DNA of 51,762 nucleotides from Bacteroidales bacterium (GTDB taxonomy: Bacteria; Bacteroidota; Bacteroidia; Bacteroidales; P3), in assembly GCA_017439185.1 (NCBI GenBank), contig JAFRTM010000011.1, forward strand, positions 1-51,762, given 5' to 3'. The notes beneath the pieces were generated by a model, which made no database searches, was not told the DNA's origin, and saw nothing but the letters and a program-made list of their open reading frames with translations. Shown here piece after piece: positions 17,462 to 26,309 of the stretch (position 1 is its first letter; each line of letters opens with the position of its first letter). The position numbers and the translations under genes are program-made.

Positions 17462-19666
17462 TTATAATTTTCTTAAAATGTAGTCTGTCATCAGTTGATA
17501 GAGGTTCAAACGGGTGTTTCCTCCGTAGATTGAGTGATTTTTGTTAGGGTAGAGACGGAACTCAAACTGCTTGCCCGCCTTCTCCAACGCCGACAACATA
17601 TCCAGTGAGTTTTGTACATGTACATTGTCGTCGCCTGTGCCGTGTATCAGGAGGTAGTTACCTTGCAGCCGGTCGGCGAAGTTCAGTGGCGAGTTCTCGT
17701 CATATCCCTTGGCGTTGTCTTGGGGCAAGGCCAGGAATCGCTCGGTGTAGATATTGTCATAGTAGCGCCAGGTTATGACCGGTGCCACTGCTATGGCGGT
17801 CTTGAACACGTCGTTGCCTTTCAGTATGGCAAGTGACGACAGGTATCCGCCGAAGCTCCATCCCCAGATGCCTATCCTCTCGGAGTCCACCCAACTCTGC
17901 TTGCCCAGCCATCTGGCGGCCTCTATGGCGTCTTCACACTCCATCCGTCCCAAGTCTTTGTAGGTCTGCTTCTTGAACTCCGCTCCGCGTCCTCCGGTGC
18001 CTCTGCCGTCAAAGCACATCACCACATAGCCTTTCTGTGCCAACATGTGGTACCAATAGTAGTCGTTGTAGCCGTAACTGTTCGTCACCTGCTGGTTGCC
18101 GGGACCTCCATACACGTACACCAATACCGGGTATTTCTTGTTCTCGTCGAAGTCGGCAGGTTTGATGGTGTAGTAGTTGAGTTCGGTGCCGTTGCTTGTG
18201 GCAAAGGTGCCGAATTGCTTATGTCCTGTGCCGTATTCTTTCATCTTGGATTGCAGCGCTGCGTTGTCAACGAGTGTCTTGACAAGCTTGCCTTGGGCGT
18301 TGTACAGCGAATAGGTTGGAGCGGCATTGGCGTTGCTATATACCGAGATGTAATATTTGCAGCCGTTGCTGAACGTTGCGCTATAGGTGCCTAAGCCGCT
18401 ATGGTTCAGGCATTGTTTCTTCTTCCCGTCGACCCCAATCTTGTAAAGGTCGGTGTTCACTGAATTGCTCTCCTTCGAGGTGTAATAAATCGTGTTGTTC
18501 TTCTCGTCAACGCCGCACACTGCCTTCACCTCCCATTGGCCGCTGGTCACTTGCTTGACGAGTTTTCCGTCTATGCTGTACAGATAGATGTGTCTGTAGC
18601 CGTCCTTCTCGCTGGTGATAAGCATCTGCTCCTTGGCGTTCTTGCCTTTGCCTACGGTGATGAATCGCCAGGTGTCGGGCACTTCCACGTAGGTATCGCA
18701 TCTCTCGCCATAGAGCCCGTAGAAATGGTTCGAGCCGTTAGCCACATCGTCCATCACTAGAATCTCCATACTGTTCTGCAGCCTGTTCATCCTCATCACG
18801 GCCAGCCGGTTGGCGTCGTTTGTCCATTGGAAGCGTGGGATATATTCCCATGTCTTGTCGGTGGAGAGCAGCCGTGTCGCCTTCCCTTTGTCGAGATTAT
18901 ACACCCACATCTCCACCTTGGAGTTGTCTTCCCCGGCTTTCGGATACTTGTACTTGTAGTTCTCGGGATAAAGGTCGCCCCACATCTGCATCGTGTATTC
19001 CCTCACTCCGCTCTCGTCGAATCGCATGTAGGCAATCTTCTTCGAGTCGGGGCTCCACTGGAATCCTTGGGTGATGGCGAATTCCTCTTCATACACCCAG
19101 TCGGTAGTGCCGTTGATTATCTCGTTCACCTTGCCGTCGCTCGTGATGGCGTGCTCCTCCAGCGTCGCCAGGTCCATCCAGTACAGGTTGTTGTCCCTCA
19201 CGAAGGCCACCTTCGTACCGTCGGGGCTTAGCGTCGTCAGCCTCTGCTTCCCCTCCTGGGTGATTCGCTTCATGTTCTTCGCTGCCACGTCGTACACATA
19301 GTATGTAGATACTCCGCTGTGGCGGTACAGAGGCTCAAACTCTGCCGACAGCAGTATTTTCTTCTCGTCCTTCGAGAACTCGTAGCTCTCTATCGGAGGC
19401 ATCGGCTTCGCCAGCTTCTTCATGTCGGGCGAACTGAAAAGACACACGCTTTCCTCCTTCTCGCCGGTCTTGTAGCTGTACTTGTCTATCCCCGTACGCG
19501 TCAGCACCGTGTAGTGCTCCCCGTCGTTCATCGAGCGTATATTGCTGATCCCTTCCGGGTAGAACACATAGTTCTGCCAGATGTCTTCAAGGGTTATCTC
19601 TTTAGTCTGCGCCAGCATAGTTGAAGCCACTGTGGCGAGGGCTAGGATTGTAAGGACTTTCTTCAT
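17462..19666 (-). CDS. Dipeptidyl peptidase IV (S9 family)
   Basis: Secreted or periplasmic serine exopeptidase removing X-Pro/X-Ala dipeptides. 734 residues from ATG 19666, which begins a good signal peptide (KKVLTILALATVASTMLAQ). Starting at 19780 would put 38 unrelated residues and the promoter inside the gene. A beta-propeller (about 25-500) carries the double-Glu motif DWVYEEEF that fixes the substrate N-terminus. The hydrolase domain has Ser604 in GWSFGG, Asp in GDDNVH and His711 in KNHSIYGG. In Bacteroidales such enzymes feed on host or dietary proline-rich peptides. Its 3' end is followed by AT-rich sequence without a clear terminator. Confidence 0.96.
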   Translation of the reverse strand: MKKVLTILALATVASTMLAQTKEITLEDIWQNYVFYPEGISNIRSMNDGEHYTVLTRTGIDKYSYKTGEKEESVCLFSSPDMKKLAKPMPPIESYEFSKDEKKILLSAEFEPLYRHSGVSTYYVYDVAAKNMKRITQEGKQRLTTLSPDGTKVAFVRDNNLYWMDLATLEEHAITSDGKVNEIINGTTDWVYEEEFAITQGFQWSPDSKKIAYMRFDESGVREYTMQMWGDLYPENYKYKYPKAGEDNSKVEMWVYNLDKGKATRLLSTDKTWEYIPRFQWTNDANRLAVMRMNRLQNSMEILVMDDVANGSNHFYGLYGERCDTYVEVPDTWRFITVGKGKNAKEQMLITSEKDGYRHIYLYSIDGKLVKQVTSGQWEVKAVCGVDEKNNTIYYTSKESNSVNTDLYKIGVDGKKKQCLNHSGLGTYSATFSNGCKYYISVYSNANAAPTYSLYNAQGKLVKTLVDNAALQSKMKEYGTGHKQFGTFATSNGTELNYYTIKPADFDENKKYPVLVYVYGGPGNQQVTNSYGYNDYYWYHMLAQKGYVVMCFDGRGTGGRGAEFKKQTYKDLGRMECEDAIEAARWLGKQSWVDSERIGIWGWSFGGYLSSLAILKGNDVFKTAIAVAPVITWRYYDNIYTERFLALPQDNAKGYDENSPLNFADRLQGNYLLIHGTGDDNVHVQNSLDMLSALEKAGKQFEFRLYPNKNHSIYGGNTRLNLYQLMTDYILRKL

Positions 19667-19723
19667 GTTCAGATGATTGGTAAACAGTGAATAGCGATTA
19701 TAAAATATCGTCGTTTGAAACTG

Positions 19724-19757
19724 CAAAAATACGAAAGTTTTTCTAACTGACAACAAA
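19724..19757 (-). promoter_or_regulatory. Promoter of the DPP-IV gene
   Basis: On the minus strand TATTTTTG (19724-19731) is preceded by TTTG (19754-19757) at 22 bases, slightly longer than ideal. The leader is about 50 bases. It supports ATG 19666 as the start. Confidence 0.5.
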
Positions 19758-19882
19758 TAATCCAAAAAACTTTTCCACAATCCTAGTCACGTTCCCTATA
19801 CCTTATATTATATCTATAAATTTTATGGATTCTATAAATTATGCCCCAAAAATCGACAAGACCTTTCCCTCGGCTTTAGGTG

Positions 19883-19937
19883 CTCTTTAAGTCCTCTTTA
19901 AGTCCTAGTTGCCTCCTAGTTGCCTCCTATGTGAACT
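19883..19937. repeat. Intergenic tandem repeat, five 11-bp units of three kinds
   Basis: Units are CTCTTTAAGTC twice, CTAGTTGCCTC twice, then CTATGTGAACT, all in one 11-bp phase. Read on the other strand they become GAGGCAACTAG and GACTTAAAGAG, close to the units at 3650-3693. Confidence 0.8.
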
Positions 19938-19953
19938 CATGCCGTTCAGGCAA

Positions 19954-19984
19954 TAAAAAAAGAGTGCCATGCAAGCACTCTTTT
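19954..19984 (-). terminator. Terminator of tRNA-Ser
   Basis: On the minus strand the stem AAGAGTGC / GCACTCTT closes a short loop and is followed by a run of T. It lies 8 bases after the tRNA 3' end. Confidence 0.75.
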
Positions 19985-19991
19985 CTTTCAG

Positions 19992-20079
19992 CGGAGAGAA
20001 AGGGATTCGAACCCTTGGACCCCCAAAAGAGGTCAACGGTTTTCGAGACCGCCCCGTTCGACCACTCCGGCATCTCTCC
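19992..20079 (-). tRNA. tRNA-Ser (anticodon CGA)
   Basis: 88 bases with acceptor stem GGAGAGA / TCTCTCC and discriminator G. The anticodon stem is GCGGT / ACCGT around loop CTCGAAA, giving CGA. A long variable arm follows (class II), and the T arm carries GGTTCGAATCC. CCA is not encoded. A TACTTTTG promoter lies upstream and a terminator downstream, so it is a single-gene transcript. Confidence 0.95.
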
Positions 20080-20131
20080 GTTTGTCTTTCGGCAAGGCTT
20101 TTTTGCCTCCCCTCTGTCCCGAAAACTTTTG

Positions 20132-20161
20132 CAAAAGTACTAATTTTTTTTTCATTTACAA
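20132..20161 (-). promoter_or_regulatory. Promoter of tRNA-Ser
   Basis: On the minus strand TTG (20159-20161), a 19-base spacer, then TACTTTTG (20132-20139). It lies about 50 bases before the tRNA. Confidence 0.55.
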
Positions 20162-20181
20162 GAAAAAATAAAAAAAAGTTG

Positions 20182-20189
20182 TATCTTTG
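20182..20189 (+). promoter_or_regulatory. -7 box for the Ser-rich repeat protein
   Basis: TATCTTTG, 24 bases before ATG 20214, divergent to the tRNA promoter. The very short leader rules out the upstream start at 20187. The -33 region is only A-rich. Confidence 0.5.
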
Positions 20190-20213
20190 CAGCGCAAATT
20201 AAACATTATCAAT

Positions 20214-21524
20214 ATGAAAAAAATCTTTCTAATTGTTGCAATATTAGCACTTTCGCACTCGCTTTTTGCAAATTCGGTACGTTATTTTACCTATTCGCAG
20301 GCCGAAAGAACCGTCCGTCACCTCAATGCGCAGGACGAGTTGATGATCTATTGTGGCTATTCCGATGAGATTGAAACCTACGTACTCGTCAACGAGGTAT
20401 GGGCCGAACGTGTCAACTCCCAGTTCTATGAGATTTGGCTCTACGGCTACGATGCCTACACCGGCGACGAAATCTATATGCCCATCGACCTGGGTTGCAT
20501 CTGGCTCTACAACCGTACCGGCATGCGTATGTACAACGCTGCCACCGTGTTGCGTTTCCGCCACTCCCACAGGACTCCCACATGGAGCTGGGTGATGCCG
20601 CCCTATCGCCCCTTCCATCGTAGGTTCCACGCCCCCGGATTCCTCTATACCTACCACTATGACATCCATCAGCCGGGTTGGTGCCATCCTTATCACGGTC
20701 ACAACCCCTATAACTATCCTCCTTATTATATGCGTCATCGTCATGATCCCGTGCCGATGCATCGTGAGCCCTTCACGCCCGGTATCGAGATGCCGCGCAC
20801 TATGACTCCCGACGGACATGGCTATCTGGGCAACACCCGAGGCAACAATACCACCCGTACCACCAGCGATCCTACGAGATACCAGACCTCCTCTACGGCA
20901 AGCACTTCGAGAACAACCTCGACCAAAGACTCGCCCAACACTATAGTGGTAAGTCGTGGCTCTTCTACCTCGGCCAATACCAGCAGTAGCAACAGCCGTG
21001 GCAGCAGTTCCTCTAACACAGTCAACCAGGGCAGCAGCAACTCACGCGGCTCCAGCTCCTCGTCCTCCACACAGACCAGCAGCTCCAACAGCCGTGGCTC
21101 CAGCAGTTCCTCTTCCGTGAACACTGGCAGCAGCAACTCCCGTGGTTCCAGCTCCTCGTCCTCCACACAGAGCAGCAGCTCTAACAGCCGTGGCTCCAGC
21201 AGTTCCTCTTCCGTGAACACTGGCAGCAGCAGTTCACGTGGTTCCAGCTCTTCGTCTTCCACGCAGAGCAGCAGCTCCAGCAGCCGTGGTTCCAGCTCTT
21301 CGTCGTCGGTCAACAACGGCAGCAGCAGTTCACGCGGTTCCAGCAGCTCGTCTTCCACACAGAGCAGCAGCTCCAGCAGCCGTGGTTCCAGCACCACCTC
21401 TACCAACACCGGTAGCAGCAGCTCACGCGGTACCAGCACCTCTTCCTCCACTTCCTCCAGTAGCCGTGGTTCCTCTACCACTACCAATTCCCGTAGCAGC
21501 AACAGCGCCACTCGTACCAGATAA
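20214..21524 (+). CDS. Secreted protein with Ser-rich 16-residue repeats
   Basis: 436 residues from ATG 20214; signal peptide IFLIVAILALSHSLFA. Residues 20-120 form a compact domain with YFTYSQAERTVRHLNAQDEL and YDAYTGDEIYMPIDLG. Residues 120-205 are rich in Pro, Tyr, His and Arg (PPYRPFHRRFHAPGFLYTYH). From residue 247 to near the end there are about twelve units starting SRGSSSSSS, mostly 16 residues, alternating between a TQSSSS type and a VNTGSS type. No family is recognised. The tail could be an extended, glycosylated or matrix-like linker; that is inference. A reverse-strand reading frame through the repeats is a Leu/Glu shadow. Confidence 0.75.
   Translation: MKKIFLIVAILALSHSLFANSVRYFTYSQAERTVRHLNAQDELMIYCGYSDEIETYVLVNEVWAERVNSQFYEIWLYGYDAYTGDEIYMPIDLGCIWLYNRTGMRMYNAATVLRFRHSHRTPTWSWVMPPYRPFHRRFHAPGFLYTYHYDIHQPGWCHPYHGHNPYNYPPYYMRHRHDPVPMHREPFTPGIEMPRTMTPDGHGYLGNTRGNNTTRTTSDPTRYQTSSTASTSRTTSTKDSPNTIVVSRGSSTSANTSSSNSRGSSSSNTVNQGSSNSRGSSSSSSTQTSSSNSRGSSSSSSVNTGSSNSRGSSSSSSTQSSSSNSRGSSSSSSVNTGSSSSRGSSSSSSTQSSSSSSRGSSSSSSVNNGSSSSRGSSSSSSTQSSSSSSRGSSTTSTNTGSSSSRGTSTSSSTSSSSRGSSTTTNSRSSNSATRTR
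20952..21506 (+). repeat. In-gene tandem repeat, 48-bp units in 96-bp pairs
   Basis: Each unit encodes SRG-Ser-rich 16-mers. Units alternate TQ and VN variants, giving a 96-bp higher-order period for the central six or so units. The first and last units are degenerate (14-15 residues). Copy number is a likely site of slippage between strains. Confidence 0.85.
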
Positions 21525-21551
21525 GCAATTGTTATATATAATATAATGTAT

Positions 21552-21581
21552 ATAGAGGGAAGTCCATCGATGGGCTTCCCT
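21552..21581 (+). terminator. Strong hairpin after the Ser-rich gene
   Basis: A 12-bp stem (AGAGGGAAGTCC / GGGCTTCCCTCT, one G-T pair) closes a six-base ATCGAT loop. It lies 27 bases after the stop and 22 before the next ATG. There is no T run, so it may be a weak terminator or an RNA 3' stabiliser. Confidence 0.5.
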
Positions 21582-21603
21582 CTCTTGAAAAAAACAGTCA
21601 GTT

Positions 21604-22470
21604 ATGATAAAAGACAGCGAATTGGTTCTCTCTCCCGACGGTACCCTCTACCATATCCATCTTACCGCCGATACGCTGGCGGACAACGTGGTCCTCGTGG
21701 GCGATCCCGGCAGGGTGGAGATGTTCAAGCCCATGATGGACGCCATAACCTACGAGTCCTACAACCGTGAGATGCACGCCGTAACCGGCACCTATCACGG
21801 AAGTCCGCTGACGGTGCTCTCTACCGGTATGGGGTGCGACAATATAGACATAGTGATGTCGGAGCTCGACGCAGCCGCCAATATCGACCTCCAGAGCCGT
21901 CAGCCCCGGCAGGAGCACCGCTCGCTGCGAATAGTGCGTATCGGCACCTGCGGCTCTCTGCAGGCCGAGGTGGGAGTGGGTTCCCTGGTGGCTTCCCGTT
22001 ATGTGGTAGGCCTTGACGGACTGTTGAACTATTATGCCCACGAGGCAAGCCAGCTTGAAGAAGGTATGGCACAGGCGTTCGCCGGGCATGTCCGCTTTCC
22101 CGGCAACTGGGCCAAGCCCTATTGCGCATCGGCTTCCAAGGAACTTTTCGACAGGGTGGGAGAGGGAATGGCCCCCGTGATTACCGCCACTGCGCCGGGC
22201 TTCTATGCTCCCCAGGGGCGTCACCTGCGCATTGCTCCGGCTGTCGCCGACCTCAACGAGCAGTTGTCTTCCTTTGCGTGGGACGGCCTCAAACTGGTGA
22301 ATCTCGAGATGGAGACTTCCGCCATCTACGGTCTCTCCTCGGTCATGGGCCATCAGGCTCTCACCGTGTGCCTGGTCATAGCCAACCGTCCTACCGGCAC
22401 TTTCCTCAACGACTACCACGACCAGATGAGAGGAGCCATCACAAGAGTACTCGATGCTTTGTGCCGTTAA
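21604..22470 (+). CDS. Nucleoside phosphorylase (uridine phosphorylase-like)
   Basis: 288 residues, PNP/UDP family. Phosphate-binding and active-site landmarks: VGDPGRVEMF near 32, STGMGCDNIDI near 80, RIGTCGSLQ near 115, and NLEMETSAIYGLS near 233-245 (the ribose-binding Met-Glu pair). It splits nucleosides with phosphate to free base and ribose-1-phosphate for salvage. Uridine is the most likely substrate by family, but specificity is not certain. The xerD-like gene starts 9 bases after the stop. Confidence 0.88.
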   Translation: MIKDSELVLSPDGTLYHIHLTADTLADNVVLVGDPGRVEMFKPMMDAITYESYNREMHAVTGTYHGSPLTVLSTGMGCDNIDIVMSELDAAANIDLQSRQPRQEHRSLRIVRIGTCGSLQAEVGVGSLVASRYVVGLDGLLNYYAHEASQLEEGMAQAFAGHVRFPGNWAKPYCASASKELFDRVGEGMAPVITATAPGFYAPQGRHLRIAPAVADLNEQLSSFAWDGLKLVNLEMETSAIYGLSSVMGHQALTVCLVIANRPTGTFLNDYHDQMRGAITRVLDALCR

Positions 22471-22479
22471 TGATACCCT

Positions 22480-23379
22480 ATGACCTGGCAATCGGCAATA
22501 GAAGAGTATAAAGCCCATCTGAAGCTGGAGAGGCACCTGTCGGACAACACGTTGGTATCCTATATCAACGATGTCACCCACCTGCGCCGATATGCCGAAG
22601 AGCGCCATATCGCTCCCGAGCAGGTGACCGTCGAGGACCTTCAGCTGCTGCTCTCCCAGCTCAACGAGCTGGACATCGCCATCACCACCCAGTGCCGTTT
22701 CATCTCGGCTCTGCGGTCGTTCTACAAGATGATGCTCATCGACGACCTGGTGTCCGACAATCCTGCCGATCTGCTGGAGATGCCCTCGCGTCCCAAACAC
22801 CTGCCCGACGTGCTCAGCGACAGCGACATCACGGCGATACAGGCCACCTTCGACCGTTCGCTTCCCGACCAGGAGCGCAACTATGTGATCATCGAGGTGC
22901 TCTACGGCTGTGGCTTGCGGGTGTCGGAACTGGTGAACCTGAAGCTTGCCGACATCTACGCCGAAGAGCAGTGCCTCATGGTCACCGGCAAGGGCGACAA
23001 GCAGCGGTGGGTGCCTATCAACGAGCGGGCTCTCAGCCTTATGCTGACTTATATACACCAGATTCGCAGCCATCAGACCCCCAAGGCGGGCAACGAGAAA
23101 TATGTGTTTCTCAACCGCTTTGGGACTCGTCTGTCGCGCAATTATGTCTTTATGTTCCTGAAAGAGGCGGTGCGGCGTTCGGGAATCAACAAGCACGTGA
23201 GTCCCCACAGCCTGCGCCACAGCTTTGCCACCGAGCTGGTGCAGAACGGAGCCGATCTGAGGGCGGTGCAGGAGATGCTCGGCCACGAGTGTATCTCCAC
23301 TACCGAGATCTACACCCACCTCTCGCGGCAGTTCCTGCGCGACACCATCGAGGCTTACCATCCCCATTACAGGAAATAA
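22480..23379 (+). CDS. xerD: Tyrosine recombinase XerD
   Basis: 299 residues, the standard length of the chromosome-dimer recombinase. An N-terminal SAM-like core-binding domain (1-90) is followed by the catalytic domain with Arg147 (GLRVSEL), Lys in TGKGDKQRW, His243 and Arg246 (HSLRHSFAT), His269 (LGHE) and nucleophile Tyr278 (IYTHLS). Housekeeping role: resolves chromosome dimers at dif with a partner recombinase and FtsK. Length and a complete motif set argue against a phage or island integrase. It is flanked 9 bases on either side by co-directional genes. Confidence 0.93.
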   Translation: MTWQSAIEEYKAHLKLERHLSDNTLVSYINDVTHLRRYAEERHIAPEQVTVEDLQLLLSQLNELDIAITTQCRFISALRSFYKMMLIDDLVSDNPADLLEMPSRPKHLPDVLSDSDITAIQATFDRSLPDQERNYVIIEVLYGCGLRVSELVNLKLADIYAEEQCLMVTGKGDKQRWVPINERALSLMLTYIHQIRSHQTPKAGNEKYVFLNRFGTRLSRNYVFMFLKEAVRRSGINKHVSPHSLRHSFATELVQNGADLRAVQEMLGHECISTTEIYTHLSRQFLRDTIEAYHPHYRK

Positions 23380-23388
23380 CACCACGGT

Positions 23389-25491
23389 ATGGCGACTCTC
23401 GGCTTGAAGTGGCGTTTTGTTTTCTATGTGCTGTTCTTTGGAGTAGGCTGTTGGGTGGGCACGTTGGAATCCGGCCATCATCTGTCGCCGTTCCTGCTGG
23501 CAGCCGTGCTGGCGTTTATGCTCCTGTTCGGCGTGGCCTTTGTGGCCAAGCCTTTGGCGTTCCTGCACCGGAAGGGTGTGGCTGTGCCGCTGTTTGCGGC
23601 GAGTGCACTGCTGTTGGGCTTCTCGGCAGGGGAGGTGCGCAACCCGTTGAATTCGCCATCCCATTTCGCACGGTTCATAGAGTCGGGCGAGCCGTCGGTG
23701 GTGAAGGTGACGGTGAGTGACCGGCCCCATCCGACAGGGCCCTATAACCGTGTGGAGGCAAGGGTCGATAACGTCCTTGTGGGCGACAGCAGTGTGGCCA
23801 CTTCGGGCATGATGTTGCTGTATGTCGATACCGCTACGGCCTTGTCCCAGGGCGAGTTGTTCCTGCTGTGTGCCAAAATCTACGAGCTGCAGCCTCCGCG
23901 TAATCCCCACGCCTTCGACACCTGCCGCTATTGGCTCTCGCGCAACATCTGCCACAGAGCCTGGGTTAACGGCGGCGAGCTGTTCAGCCTCAAAAACGAC
24001 AGGAAAGGTCTTCCCCAGAGGGTTGCCGACTACCGCGAACATCTTATCTCGAAGGTCCAGGCCACCGGCCTTTCCCCGTCGCAGAAGGGTCTGATGCAGG
24101 CGCTTGTGCTCGGGGACCGTTCGGCTCCCGGCGAGGCCACCGAGGAGGCTTTCCGTCGGTCGGGAATCACCCATCTCCTTTGTGTGTCGGGCCTTCATGT
24201 GGGCATCGTGGCTCTTTTGCTGCTGTTGCTGTTGAAGCCTTTGAGGGCGTTGAAGGGAGGGCGTCAGGCTGCTGCAATCCTTACGGTCGCTGGAGTGTGG
24301 GTGTTTGTGGCTGTCACCGGTATGGCGCCGTCCACCCTGCGAGCAGGCGTCATGTTCTCCTTTATGATTCTCACCCGCCTGTGGCACCGTCGGCCGCCGA
24401 TGCTCAACGCCATAGTGTTCTCGGCGTTGGTGCTGCTGATGGTCCGTCCTGCCATGGTCCACGAGATGGGGTTCCAGCTCTCCTACGCGGCGGTGTCGGC
24501 CCTGGTGCTGTTCACCTCTCCCATACGGCGGAAGATACCGGTGGAGGTGTGGGTCGAGAAGGTCTGGAATCCGCTGAGGGTCGATGATCCCAAGGCCCGT
24601 CAGTTTGTCATCTATCCCTACCTGCTGTTCCAGTGGCTGTGTGTTCGGCTGGTGGACTGCACCATAGCCGCCCTGGTGGCGCAGCTTGCCACGCTACCGC
24701 TCTCGCTCTACTATTTCCATCAGTTTCCGGTCTATTTCTTGCTTGCCAATGTGATGGTGGTGCCGTTTGCCTCGTTGATGTTGGGAGCCATGGCGTTGCT
24801 GCTGGTGCTGCTGTGCTGTGGCCTGAGGCCGTTGTTCTTGGAGCGTGCGGTAGGCGAGATGCTTTCGTGGCTCCAGGGCTTTGCCGACTGGGTCTCCTCC
24901 CTTCCGGGAGCGGTGGTGCAAGGCATCTATTTCGACCGTCCGATGCTGCTGGTGGGCGTCGGGGTGGTGGTGAGCTGCTGTGTGCTGCTCTACCGGCGCC
25001 GGTGGCAGTGGGGAGCTCTCGCGGCAGCCTTGCTGGTGATGCTTGTGGCCTACGACCTCCTGAACCTCCGCCAGGCCTCGCGCCAGCACCTCTGGACCGT
25101 CTATTTCCACCGTCGTCCCACCGTCGAGATATTCTCGGGCAACCGGAGCCTGGTGCTCTACGACGCTGCCCACGGAGCCGACTATCTGGACTACCTGGTG
25201 AAAGACAACGACATCGCCCACCGCATAAGCTCGCGTACTCTTCAGCGTATAGACCTGCCGCTTACCTTGACTTCCTCTTCTGGTGGCAAATACCTTGTGG
25301 TGGCAGGCCATCATGACTATTACCGTTACGATGCCACGATACTGCAAGATGTGGACACCCTTGTGCTGGTGAGTCCCAGCAGGCGAGGGGAGGAGAGTTG
25401 GAGAGATATGGCAGAGGAGGCCAACGTTAGAGTATATAATATAAAAACCGAAGGGTCGCTTACAAGAGATTTCATACCGATAGAGAAATAG
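23389..25491 (+). CDS. comEC: ComEC/Rec2 family DNA uptake channel
   Basis: 700 residues. N-terminal hydrophobic segment and DUF4131-like region (PHPTGPYNRVEARVDN), then the competence domain. The signature is ALVLGDRSAPGEATEEAFRR followed by SGITHLLCVSGLHVGIVALL, then multiple membrane helices to about residue 570. The C-terminal 130 residues are soluble, but the metallo-beta-lactamase domain (HxHxDH) of some ComEC proteins is absent, which is common in Bacteroidota. Predicted role: single-stranded DNA passage across the inner membrane in natural transformation. Whether this strain is competent cannot be told. Confidence 0.9.
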   Translation: MATLGLKWRFVFYVLFFGVGCWVGTLESGHHLSPFLLAAVLAFMLLFGVAFVAKPLAFLHRKGVAVPLFAASALLLGFSAGEVRNPLNSPSHFARFIESGEPSVVKVTVSDRPHPTGPYNRVEARVDNVLVGDSSVATSGMMLLYVDTATALSQGELFLLCAKIYELQPPRNPHAFDTCRYWLSRNICHRAWVNGGELFSLKNDRKGLPQRVADYREHLISKVQATGLSPSQKGLMQALVLGDRSAPGEATEEAFRRSGITHLLCVSGLHVGIVALLLLLLLKPLRALKGGRQAAAILTVAGVWVFVAVTGMAPSTLRAGVMFSFMILTRLWHRRPPMLNAIVFSALVLLMVRPAMVHEMGFQLSYAAVSALVLFTSPIRRKIPVEVWVEKVWNPLRVDDPKARQFVIYPYLLFQWLCVRLVDCTIAALVAQLATLPLSLYYFHQFPVYFLLANVMVVPFASLMLGAMALLLVLLCCGLRPLFLERAVGEMLSWLQGFADWVSSLPGAVVQGIYFDRPMLLVGVGVVVSCCVLLYRRRWQWGALAAALLVMLVAYDLLNLRQASRQHLWTVYFHRRPTVEIFSGNRSLVLYDAAHGADYLDYLVKDNDIAHRISSRTLQRIDLPLTLTSSSGGKYLVVAGHHDYYRYDATILQDVDTLVLVSPSRRGEESWRDMAEEANVRVYNIKTEGSLTRDFIPIEK

Positions 25492-25910
25492 AACGAAGTT
25501 TTCTATTAATAAAGACCTCAAAAGCCGTTTTTGAAATCCAATCCAGTCCACATTTTCTTGTTGATATTGGTTAAGTGGGTGTGTTATAGCTGGTTGCTTG
25601 TCTTCGTTTTTAGGGATGAGGTGCTATACATAGTACACATATAGTACACACATAGTACACACATTTGACTTTTGTCTTACTTATATATTACTTTGGTATT
25701 ACTTTGATATTACCTGTGTTTTTCTGAAAATGGTTGACAGTTTTTGTCTTTCGGCGGATGTTGGTTGACGGGTTATTTTTTTTAGACTGTTTTTTGTTGT
25801 CGGATATGACTAAATAGAGTGGTGATAACTGCGATTAACAAACTTTAACATTTTTGTAATAAATTAACTACTAAGGTATTATGGAGGGTGTTGATTGAGG
25901 GCTAAAGAAA
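25492..25910. other. AT-rich gap between comEC and the LysM remnant
   Basis: No gene is supported. The only structure I see is the 11-bp array at 25630-25662. This gap marks the left edge of the accessory island. Confidence 0.6.
25630..25662. repeat. Intergenic tandem repeat, three 11-bp units
   Basis: ATAGTACACAT, ATAGTACACAC, ATAGTACACAC in direct succession. Same period as the arrays at 3532, 3650, 19883 and 39839 but a different word. Confidence 0.85.
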
Positions 25911-26219
25911 ATGGCTGTTTTAAAAGGGGATATTTTCGTCTATAATAGTGAGAGGGTGTATTTTGCGGGAGCCAAAAACGACAGTCGAGAGACAGGCAGA
26001 TGAGCCATCGAGGTGGAGAGAACATAACGGTGCGTGGCAGACCCATACAGAAGACAGGGAGCGACATATTATGTCGTAAGAGACACGCACGAGGACATAT
26101 CAGAGACGAAGGATGGATGCCAAGTTGGAGTTGGCGTCCCTTGCCGGGGAAGGGTGTCGGCGAAGGAAACCGATGCCCCCGGCTTGAAAATGAGAAGGTT
26201 ACAGCGTAGCTGTCGGTGA
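25911..26219 (+). pseudogene. Decayed fragment of a LysM-repeat protein
   Basis: One reading frame, interrupted by TGA at 26001 and a TAA soon after, reads like the C-terminus of a two-LysM protein. Near the end VVRDTHEDISE resembles the LysM start (V-x-x-GDT-x-x-DIA) and APGLKMRRLQR resembles the LysM end (PG-x-x-L-x-L). Earlier IFVYNSERVYFAGAKNDSRE and AIEVER resemble a preceding LysM and its helix. In Bacteroidales such repeats close glucosaminidase-type cell-wall enzymes. No upstream catalytic part is seen, so this is a remnant. The LysM assignment rests on my reading alone. A long reverse frame over the same DNA has no family features. Confidence 0.42.
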
Positions 26220-26278
26220 GGTGGATATTTTGTTGAAAAAAATACCAGCTATGGCACCACGAAATGAAAAATAAAGCA

Positions 26279-26286
26279 TATCTTTG
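26279..26286 (+). promoter_or_regulatory. -7 box for the restriction-modification operon
   Basis: TATCTTTG lies 23 bases before ATG 26310. The -33 position has no TTTG, so the box is a weak or regulated candidate. Confidence 0.45.
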
Positions 26287-26309
26287 CAAATTGAAATGTT
26301 ATATTGAAA

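Noticed and set aside
20822-21511. Reverse-strand Leu/Glu-rich frame of 229 residues
   Set aside because: It is the complement of the Ser/Arg-Gly repeats; its periodicity follows the forward repeat.
22480-23379. Tyrosine recombinase as integrase of the nearby island
   Set aside because: Length of 299 and complete XerD motifs fit the housekeeping recombinase; it is embedded in a core-gene run and lies 3 kb from the island with comEC between.
25879-26289. Reverse-strand frame of 136 residues
   Set aside because: No family features, aromatic/Cys-rich composition typical of a shadow, and the forward frame shows LysM-like pattern.
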